Assembly (NCBI GenBank): GCA_005805305.1
Contig: SYMW01000259.1
Coordinates: 1 to 41,263, forward strand
Reading direction: 5' to 3'
DNA from: Verrucomicrobiales bacterium
Lineage (GTDB): Bacteria > Verrucomicrobiota > Verrucomicrobiia > Limisphaerales > F1-80-MAGS106
Length of the DNA: 41,263 nucleotides
Shown: in pieces, positions 35,776-41,263 of the stretch
Layout of the letters: each line of letters begins with the position of its first letter
Numbering within the stretch: position 1 is the stretch's first letter
The notes under the pieces: model-generated
Seen by the model: only the letters and a program-made list of their open reading frames with translations
Databases searched by the model: none
What the model was told of the DNA's origin: nothing
Program-made: the position numbers and the translations under genes

Positions 35776-36459
35776 ATGAAGACATTTGCCGAACTAGGGT
35801 TTCGCGGACGGTTGATCGCGGTTGAGGGTTTGGACGGATCCGGAAAGTCCACCCAAATTTACCTTCTGAAGCGGTGGCTGGAACTGCAGGGGGTGAAAGT
35901 GTTCTTCAGCGAGTGGAACTCGAGCGAATTGGTCAAGAGCGCCACCAGCAAGGGAAAGAAACGGGAGCTTCTCACCCCGAGCACATTCAGCCTGATTCAT
36001 GCCACGGATTTTGCCGACCGCTACGAGCGGCAGCTGGTTCCACTGCTGCGGGCGGGGTACATCGTGCTTTGCGACCGCTATATCTTCACCGCTTTTGCCA
36101 GGGACGTCGTTCGCGGATGCCGCCCGGAATGGGTTCATGGCATTTACAATTTCGCCGCCCAACCTGACTTGACGTTCTTCTTCAAGGCGAGCTTGGATGT
36201 TTCGTTGCAGCGAATCCTGGACGGCAGGCCCCAGTTAAAGTATTTCGAGGCCGGAATGGATCTTCGGCTGTCCACGGATCCTTATGAAAGTTTCCGCATT
36301 TTTCAGGGGCGGATTCTGGAGGAGTATTTGGCCATGAGCACCGAGTTCAGATTTCACGTGCTCAACGCGGATCTGAAGGTTGAGGCTCAACAGTTGGTGG
36401 TGAGGAAAATTGTGGCCTCGAACATTGATTTGGAAAAGTTTCTGTTTGCGAAGATTTGA
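35776..36459 (+). CDS. Thymidylate-kinase-like P-loop kinase, first of tandem pair
   Basis: A 227-residue protein of the thymidylate-kinase fold. The Walker A loop is GLDGSGKST at residues 18-26. The DR(Y/F) motif is LCDRYIFTAFARDVVRG. Instead of the usual TREPGGT acceptor-binding loop it has EWNSSELVKSA, and the canonical Arg-rich lid is replaced by YFEAGMDLRLSTDPYESF. HATDFADRYE follows helix 3. These changes make dTMP an uncertain acceptor; another nucleotide monophosphate or a non-nucleotide acceptor is possible. The start ATG at 35776 is preceded by 130 bases divergent from the CotH operon. It is followed 7 bases later by a paralogue, so the pair is almost certainly one operon. Confidence 0.88.
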   Translation: MKTFAELGFRGRLIAVEGLDGSGKSTQIYLLKRWLELQGVKVFFSEWNSSELVKSATSKGKKRELLTPSTFSLIHATDFADRYERQLVPLLRAGYIVLCDRYIFTAFARDVVRGCRPEWVHGIYNFAAQPDLTFFFKASLDVSLQRILDGRPQLKYFEAGMDLRLSTDPYESFRIFQGRILEEYLAMSTEFRFHVLNADLKVEAQQLVVRKIVASNIDLEKFLFAKI

Positions 36460-36466
36460 ACCGAGC

Positions 36467-37240
36467 ATGACCCCGAAACGAAGAACAGCTCCGGGCGGGC
36501 GAACCGCGCCGCGCCGCGTTGTCCCGAACCAGATCATCGTTCCGAGATCCTCCGTGAAAAAGTTCTATGGCCACGGGCTTCCCGGGGTCGCCCTGGATGC
36601 TTTGATCGGCACGCTCGTGGTGGTGGAGGGAGCCGATGGATCGGGGCGCTCCACCCAAATCGCGCGGCTTGTCGAGTGGCTGGAGGCCAGCGGGCACGCC
36701 ACTGTGCAGGTCGGGCTGAAGAGATCGACCCTCGTGAGCGAAGAGCTTGAGAGGGCGCAGCAAGGAAACATCCTGAGCCGCACGACGCTGAGTCTCTTCT
36801 ACGCGACGGATTTCGCCGACCAAATAGAGAACACCATTCTTCCGGCTCTTCGCGCGGGATTCGTCGTTCTGGCCGACCGCTATATTTACACTTTGATGGC
36901 TCGAGATTTGGTGCGCGGAATGGACGAGGAATGGCTGAGGAACCTCTACGGAATGGCATTGGTCCCGGACGCTGTGTTTTATTTGCAAGTATCGCCGGAG
37001 CCTTTGATACAAAGAAATTTCGCTAAGGATTTCGCCCTGAGCTACTGGGAAAGCGGCATGGACCTCGGATTGTCACGGGACATGTTTGACAGCTTCATCG
37101 AGTATCAGTCCCTGGTCGCGAAACAGTTCGAGCGATTGCAGGCGTATTACAAGTTCACTTGCGTCGATGGAAACCGGCCCGCCGACGAGATCAACGAGGA
37201 ATTAAGGGAAAAAACCGCCTCTGTAATCGCCGGAGCTTAA
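36467..37240 (+). CDS. Thymidylate-kinase-like protein with Arg in the P-loop, second of tandem pair
   Basis: A 257-residue paralogue of the preceding gene, similar along the whole kinase domain: YATDFADQIE, LRAGFVVLADRYIYTLMARD, LVRG, YWESGMDLGLSRDMFDSF. It has a basic, Pro/Arg-rich N-terminal extension of about 40 residues (MTPKRRTAPGG start). Its phosphate-binding loop reads GADGSGRST: the invariant Lys is Arg at residue 61. P-loop Lys-to-Arg changes usually weaken or abolish phosphotransfer, so this may be a regulatory subunit or pseudo-kinase partner of the first protein, or have a compensated active site. The ATG at 36467 is chosen because upstream codons overlap the first gene and are not conserved. 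Confidence 0.86.
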   Translation: MTPKRRTAPGGRTAPRRVVPNQIIVPRSSVKKFYGHGLPGVALDALIGTLVVVEGADGSGRSTQIARLVEWLEASGHATVQVGLKRSTLVSEELERAQQGNILSRTTLSLFYATDFADQIENTILPALRAGFVVLADRYIYTLMARDLVRGMDEEWLRNLYGMALVPDAVFYLQVSPEPLIQRNFAKDFALSYWESGMDLGLSRDMFDSFIEYQSLVAKQFERLQAYYKFTCVDGNRPADEINEELREKTASVIAGA

Positions 37241-37306
37241 CCCGTCCAGAGATTCCTCGACGCGGGCTTTTTCGATCCGCTCGAGGGCCTCTCACACTTG
37301 AAAAGC

Positions 37307-38293
37307 ATGCCTGAAACCCCTCAGAAAGCTGAGTCCCTGATCGGTGTCGATCTCGGAGGCACCAAGATCCTCGCCGGAGTGTTCACTGGCGGCATGAAGT
37401 GTCTGGGGAAGGCAAAGGTGAGCACGAAAGCGATTCGAGGCCCCGATGCGGTGGTGGAGAGAATCTGTCGGTGCGTGCACGACGCGATAGACGAATGCGA
37501 TCTTGATTTGAAACGAATTCGAGGCATCGGCGTCGGCGCCCCGGGAGCGGTCAACTCGGAAGAAGGGAGGGTGATATTCGCCCCTAATCTCAAGTGGGAG
37601 AACGTGGCGCTCAAAAAAGCCATGGAGAAAGAACTCGGCGTGCCCGTCTTCGTGGAGAACGATTGCAATCTCTGCACACTGGGAGTTTACGAAACGGAGC
37701 TTAGCGCCCGCCCCAAACACGTGCTGGGCATTTTCCTGGGGACTGGGATCGGAGGCGGTCTGATCATCGGCGGCAAGCTTCATTCGGGGTTCAACCGCAC
37801 CGCGGGCGAGATTGGACACATGGTGATCGAGGTGGGCGGCGCCAAGTGCGGATGCGGCAATCGCGGGTGTTTTGAAGCCCTGGCCGGGCGATCGTCGCTC
37901 TTCAAAAAGATTCAAAGCGCTGTTCGAGACGGGCAGAAAACGGTGCTGACCGAGATGCTGGGCCCCAGTCTGGAAGACCTCCGCAGCGGGGATCTGAGAA
38001 AGGCGATCAAACGTGGAGACAAATTCGTTGAAAAAATCGTCGAGGAAGCCGCCGAGTACACCGGAATCGCGGTCGCGAACCTGATCAATATTCTCAATCC
38101 TGAAGTGGTCGTTTTAGGGGGAGGTTTGATCGACGCGCTCGAAGATGAAATGATGGCCATCATCGTCGAGACCGCATTCGATTACGCAATGCCCGGCACG
38201 ACCGAAGGGATCGAGATCGTGGCCTCGAAGCTCGGCGATGATGCGGGCATCACGGGAGGCGCCGTGCTTGCCAGGTTGATGTCCTCTTCCTAG
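37307..38293 (+). CDS. ROK-family sugar kinase (glucokinase-like)
   Basis: A 328-residue ROK kinase. The N-terminal ATPase loop is GVDLGGTKILAGVF; VFVENDCNLCTLGVYE and GIFLGTGIGGGLIIGGKLH follow. The ROK zinc motif is AGEIGHMVIEVGG with CGCGNRGCFEALAG. Adenosine loop PEVVVLGGGLIDAL is near the C-terminus. Glucose phosphorylation with ATP is the most likely activity, though other hexoses are possible. ATG at 37307 was chosen; a TTG three codons upstream (37298) is in frame. It starts 66 bases after the tandem kinase genes in the same direction. The stop codon TAG lies inside the terminal CTAG of the repeat at 38290-38568. Confidence 0.93.
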   Translation: MPETPQKAESLIGVDLGGTKILAGVFTGGMKCLGKAKVSTKAIRGPDAVVERICRCVHDAIDECDLDLKRIRGIGVGAPGAVNSEEGRVIFAPNLKWENVALKKAMEKELGVPVFVENDCNLCTLGVYETELSARPKHVLGIFLGTGIGGGLIIGGKLHSGFNRTAGEIGHMVIEVGGAKCGCGNRGCFEALAGRSSLFKKIQSAVRDGQKTVLTEMLGPSLEDLRSGDLRKAIKRGDKFVEKIVEEAAEYTGIAVANLINILNPEVVVLGGGLIDALEDEMMAIIVETAFDYAMPGTTEGIEIVASKLGDDAGITGGAVLARLMSSS

Positions 38294-38568
38294 TGTGCCG
38301 TTCACGATTTCGGCGGGCATTTGTTGTGCCACAGTGAATCTCTGGCAAGGCGCGACGAGAGAGCCTATCCGGACATGGATCTGTGACCAAGGAGCAACGC
38401 AGCCAGAGGTTCACTGTGGCACAACCCGATGGGCGGCACGTCTTTTTGATTCAGACTTCGTTGTTCGCTCCTCACAGACCCACGAAGGGTATCTTCGTCG
38501 TTCTCGCCTCGTCTGAATCAAAAATCCATTGCCGCAAATGTCCACCCAATTCGTGAACGGCACACTAG
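38290..38568. repeat. Structured repeat with nested palindromes (dispersed family copy 2)
   Basis: Bases 38290-38323 pair with 38535-38568 (30 of 34 complementary, both ends CTAG). Immediately inside, 38324-38346 pairs with 38402-38424 (22 of 23), and 38443-38456 pairs exactly with 38511-38524 (14 bp). The whole can fold as an outer stem carrying two hairpins. The left 94 bases are homologous to copy 1 (18396-18562, opposite orientation). Within the second hairpin two similar direct repeats occur (CTTCGTTGTTCGCTCCTC and CTTCGTCGTTCTCGCCTC). The ROK gene ends in the left terminus. Could be a miniature mobile element, a transcription-end structure, or both. Confidence 0.8.
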
Positions 38569-38767
38569 CCGGGAGCGCCCAACTGGATCCCCAACAAAAC
38601 CGGAGGTGTCGCCACCGCTTCAACCAGGAGCCGTGCCTTGGACGCCCGGCCTCCCTGGGGTATTTGATGAGGCCTCGGACGCGCAGGCTCGACGAAGCAC
38701 CCCTCCGGCCCCCGATGCAGAGCGGTCACCCGAAAACGCAAACAGCCGATTAATCGAAAGAAAACGC
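38569..38767. other. Leader region before the Ppx/GppA gene
   Basis: There are 199 bases between the structured repeat and the Ppx ATG. A plus-strand frame is open here and joins the Ppx frame, but it has no family similarity and is Pro/Arg-rich, so it is taken as untranslated leader. Together with the repeat it makes a 474-base gap between genes. No clear promoter was identified. Confidence 0.5.
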
Positions 38768-39733
38768 ATGTCAATCGAAGCTCCATCGCAACGGTTCGCA
38801 GTCATCGACGTAGGCACGAACGCCGTCAAAATACTGGCGGCTGATGTGAGTTCGGATCGCTTTGATCCCATCCATGAAAGCAGCGTTCAGACACGCTTGG
38901 GCGCCGGGCTGTACGTTGGGAGACGATTGGGCGCGGACGCGATCCGTCTCACCGCGGAAACCGTGGCCGACTGCTCGAACGAAGCGGAGCGCCTAGGCGT
39001 GGTACGATTGCGGTGCATCGCCACCAGTGCCGCGCGCGATGCCGCCAACGGCAAAGAATTGATTGATGCCATCAAGTTGCGAACGGGCCTCGAGACCGAG
39101 GTCCTCTCGGGCGAACGCGAGGCTGAGCTGGCCTTCCAAGGCGTCATGACCGATCCCAGCCTCGCTCAGCATTCGGTGATTGTGGTCGATGTGGGGGGAG
39201 GCAGCACCGAAATTGTTCTGGGAAGCGGATCGGGCGTGGAATGCCGCCGGAGCCTCGCCATGGGCACGGTTCGATTTGCCGAAAATTTCAAGACCTTGGA
39301 TCCACCGGGATTGGAGGCGCTCGCGTCGTGCCAGGGTCAAGTTCGGAAGTTGCTGGAATTGGAAGCCGTGCCTCAGTTTCGATCGGTCCTCCCGAGCCGT
39401 CCATCCCCTGGCCCCATCCTCGTTGCCGCGAGTGGCACATCCACAGTGCTCGCCCGAATGTCGCTCTCCTCGGAGACTTATGACAGGGCTATCCTCGAAG
39501 CCGTTCGGCTATCGCGGGATCACATTGAAAGTCAATGCAGGCTGCTTTGGTCTGTGCCTTTGGCCGAGCGAAAAAAGATTATCGGGCTCCCGCCCAACCG
39601 CGCGGATATCATTCCGTTTGGTGCGGCGATTATAGGCTCGATTCTGGCCGTCTTCAATTGCCAGGAGTTGAGGATTAGCACCCGCGGGCTGCGGTTCGCG
39701 CTCCTGAAGGAAATGGCGAAAGCCGCATCGTGA
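38768..39733 (+). CDS. Ppx/GppA phosphatase, catalytic domain only
   Basis: A 321-residue protein covering the actin-like ASKHA domains of exopolyphosphatase/pppGpp phosphohydrolase. Motifs are RFAVIDVGTNAVKILAADV at the N-terminus, ATSAARDAANG, VLSGEREAELAFQGV, VVDVGGGSTEIVLGSG and MGTVRFAENF, ending with GLPPNRADIIPFGAAI. It could hydrolyse polyphosphate or pppGpp. The ATG at 38768 is chosen at the family N-terminus; the open upstream extension is not conserved. Full-length Ppx has a C-terminal HD-type domain, which here is a separate gene overlapping by 4 bases (GTGA). The two products probably work together. Confidence 0.9.
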   Translation: MSIEAPSQRFAVIDVGTNAVKILAADVSSDRFDPIHESSVQTRLGAGLYVGRRLGADAIRLTAETVADCSNEAERLGVVRLRCIATSAARDAANGKELIDAIKLRTGLETEVLSGEREAELAFQGVMTDPSLAQHSVIVVDVGGGSTEIVLGSGSGVECRRSLAMGTVRFAENFKTLDPPGLEALASCQGQVRKLLELEAVPQFRSVLPSRPSPGPILVAASGTSTVLARMSLSSETYDRAILEAVRLSRDHIESQCRLLWSVPLAERKKIIGLPPNRADIIPFGAAIIGSILAVFNCQELRISTRGLRFALLKEMAKAAS

Positions 39734-40365
39734 CAGAGGGCGCTTTCATCAGCGAGGCTCGGGGTCTTATGGCTTCCCTGGAGGGGGAGCCGGCCCATGC
39801 GACCCACGTCGCAAGGCTTGCCGTGACGCTTTTTGATGCGACCCAGGACCAGCACCAACTTACCGCCTCCCATCGCCTCATTCTGGAGATGGCCGCCTGC
39901 CTGCATGACATCGGTTGGAGCGCGGCCCCTTCCGGCAAGGGGCATCACAAGGCTTCCGCAAGGCTCATCCTGGATTATCCATGGAAGTGCGGTGAACCGC
40001 GCGCCGTGTCGCTGGTGGCGCAAATCGCCAGGTATCATCGCAAGAGCATTCCAAACCCGGGACACGCCGAGTTCGCGGCGCTGAACGTTGAAGATCGGCG
40101 AATCGTGGAGGTCTTGGCCGGTCTGCTGCGAATCGCCGATGGACTTGATCGCGGCCATTTACAGCGTGTGACCCACCTGCGGGTCCTGGCTCGAGCAAAC
40201 GCTTTCGTCATCGAGATTTCGGGGCTCGGCCCTCTGGATGTGGAGTTGCAGGGAGCTTCGAGGAAGGCAGAACTCGCCCAAATCGTTTTTTGCAAGCCAT
40301 TTGAATTTCAGCAGTCCCCTGGCCCAGCCCACCTGCCCTGCCTCAGCCCTCTCTGGGGCGAATAG
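39730..40365 (+). CDS. HD-domain protein, likely the detached C-terminal domain of Ppx/GppA
   Basis: A 211-residue protein with an HD superfamily pattern: HATHVARLAVTLFDA, AACLHDIGWSA (HD pair), GHHKASARLIL, VAQIARYHRKS and LLRIADGLDRGH (final Asp). This is the order found in the C-terminal helical domain of Ppx/GppA phosphatases and in related metal-dependent phosphohydrolases. The start is GTG at 39730, sharing bases with the TGA stop of the catalytic-domain gene. Translational coupling suggests a two-subunit enzyme. The HD residues look intact, so it might have its own hydrolase activity. Confidence 0.87.
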   Translation: MTEGAFISEARGLMASLEGEPAHATHVARLAVTLFDATQDQHQLTASHRLILEMAACLHDIGWSAAPSGKGHHKASARLILDYPWKCGEPRAVSLVAQIARYHRKSIPNPGHAEFAALNVEDRRIVEVLAGLLRIADGLDRGHLQRVTHLRVLARANAFVIEISGLGPLDVELQGASRKAELAQIVFCKPFEFQQSPGPAHLPCLSPLWGE

Positions 40366-40404
40366 CGGGAACTAAAGGTCAGCCCAAAAATCACTGATGC
40401 CCGC

Positions 40405-40523
40405 ATGAGCAAGGTTTGACGAAGACGGGGGCATATCCCTTGTGGATCCGGTGAGTGATTCGGATAAATTTTATCGCCAGGATCTTGCGAAGATTCGCCA
40501 GGGGCCACTGCCGTTTTAAGGTT
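40405..40523 (+). repeat. Dispersed repeat, copy 3 (partial)
   Basis: Bases 40451-40523 match the distal 73 bases of copy 1 (18468-18396) at 64 positions without gaps, from GTGAGTGATTCG to TTTAAGGTT. Weaker similarity with small indels continues leftward to about 40405 (GCAAGG, GACGAAGACGG, CATATCC). The TAA-terminated frame (SDSDKFYRQDLAKIRQGPLPF) is intact in the well-matched part but a one-base deletion breaks it upstream. It contains the same ATCTT/AAGAT hairpin. It lies between the HD gene and the last pseudopilin. Confidence 0.75.
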
Positions 40524-40575
40524 ATTTTGATTGATTAGAGCCGAGCCACGTCGGTAATATTAACGGCGCTTCAGC

Positions 40576-40582
40576 AAGGAGG
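40576..40582 (+). promoter_or_regulatory. Strong Shine-Dalgarno site for the pseudopilin at 40592
   Basis: AAGGAGG lies 9 bases upstream of a GTG. It decides the start, because the methylation motif begins only five codons later and no upstream ATG fits. Most other genes in the window lack so clear a site. Confidence 0.75.
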
Positions 40583-40591
40583 GTTTGGATC

Positions 40592-41137
40592 GTGAGACGC
40601 AGGCTTGGCTTTACTATTTTGGAGCTGTTGGTGGTTGTTTCCATCACCGCGGCTGTCGCCACACTCCTTTTGCCTGGATTAGCGCGAGGGAAGGCTCGGG
40701 TGCTGACAGTGTCCTGCCTGGGGAACTTAAAGCAGTGGGCTCTGGCAACCACTCTCTACGCGAACGACAACGAGGATTTCCTGCCCCCGGACGGCGTTCC
40801 GAACCCCGGTGAGTCAAGCACCAACTCGGGCTGGTACATTCAACTGCCCATGCAGATTGGAGTCCCTTCTTATCACTCCATGCCGTGGCGGACCAATGAG
40901 ACCGCCACGCCAGGTCGCAGTGTTTGGATTTGCCCCTCGAATCGGCGGCGAAGCAATGGGAGAAACCTGTTTCATTACTCCCTAAACCGTCATGTGAATG
41001 GAACAGGGGAAGCCAATCAACCCGTTCGGCTCACAGCATTGGAAAATCATTCCACGCTGGTTTGGCTCTTCGATTCAAAGAACCTGCCGGCCGTTGGGAC
41101 TCGCACCTTCGTGCCCACGAATTTCAGACCTCAGTAA
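40592..41137 (+). CDS. Short pseudopilin-like protein
   Basis: A 181-residue protein starting with GTG. A five-residue basic leader precedes GFTILELLVVVSITAAV at residues 6-22, then a hydrophobic helix to about residue 31. The exported part has YANDNEDFLPPDGVPNP, VWICPSNRRRS, FHYSLNRHVNG and STLVWLFDSKNLPAVGTRTF. It ends where relatives usually continue into the H-X9-DG segment, so it is probably C-terminally truncated; the other two frames downstream show no convincing continuation in the remaining 126 bases. Third orphan pseudopilin in the window and the most divergent. Confidence 0.85.
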   Translation: MRRRLGFTILELLVVVSITAAVATLLLPGLARGKARVLTVSCLGNLKQWALATTLYANDNEDFLPPDGVPNPGESSTNSGWYIQLPMQIGVPSYHSMPWRTNETATPGRSVWICPSNRRRSNGRNLFHYSLNRHVNGTGEANQPVRLTALENHSTLVWLFDSKNLPAVGTRTFVPTNFRPQ

Positions 41138-41263
41138 ACCGACCCCTGGAGGGGAAAAAGGCGAGCAAGTCCAAATCCCTTGGAATAGTGGTGAAGGCAT
41201 TGTAGATGGCAGGTAGGCTGAGAGGGGATCTGTCGGAATGAGGGCAGGTCAAAGGACCTATGA

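Noticed and set aside
37241-37275. GC-rich imperfect hairpin followed by TTTTT as a terminator after the Tmk-like pair
   Set aside because: The stem is short and mismatched, and the ROK gene follows closely in the same direction.

Overview
The window (about 41 kb, GC-rich) looks like chromosomal sequence from a Verrucomicrobiota bacterium, most likely the Pedosphaera/Limisphaerales group. This rests on lineage-typical families: orphan pseudopilin-like proteins with near-identical methylation signatures, a large secreted protein of the Pirellula/Verrucomicrobium haem-binding type, a Minf_1886-family protein, and very large secreted CotH/lamin-tail proteins. No rRNA, tRNA, CRISPR array, phage or transposase gene was found.

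Layout. 1-5 kb: a tricorn-like S41 protease missing its N-terminal part, a pseudopilin-like protein, and a decayed CotH-type gene interrupted by an amber codon. 5.4-10.6 kb: a small element with perfect 25-bp terminal inverted repeats, a CREST-superfamily ceramidase-like membrane protein, a large secreted propeller/HEAT/cytochrome-c-like protein, and a second pseudopilin. 10.7-18.4 kb: a housekeeping block of thiH, a family II CBS-pyrophosphatase, parA without parB, aspS, dprA and a HAD phosphatase. 18.4-20.2 kb: a dispersed repeat, a small alanine-rich hypothetical protein and a secreted LamG-like protein. 20.6-25 kb: guaA, then hisD overlapping hisC. 25.2-29.6 kb: a secreted ThuA-like protein, a double M16 peptidase, a Minf_1886 protein and a previously unlisted 42-codon membrane ORF. 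29.7-35.6 kb: a two-gene operon with a 4-nt overlap that encodes an exported CotH-kinase/lamin-tail protein and an exported PPP-type phosphatase. 35.8-40.4 kb: two tandem thymidylate-kinase-like P-loop proteins, a ROK sugar kinase, a structured repeat, and a Ppx/GppA enzyme split into two overlapping genes. 40.6-41.1 kb: a third, short pseudopilin.

Most notable points. (1) The translationally coupled, apparently exported kinase-phosphatase pair (CotH plus PPP) could be an extracytoplasmic Ser/Thr phosphorylation module. (2) The tandem Tmk-like pair has an unusual acceptor/lid region, and the second member carries Arg in place of the P-loop Lys. (3) A dispersed repeat family, in three copies here, keeps an open frame with mostly third-position substitutions; one copy is a nested palindrome that could fold as a three-way junction and supplies the stop codon of the ROK gene. 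Family assignments come from motif recognition by eye; no searches were run.
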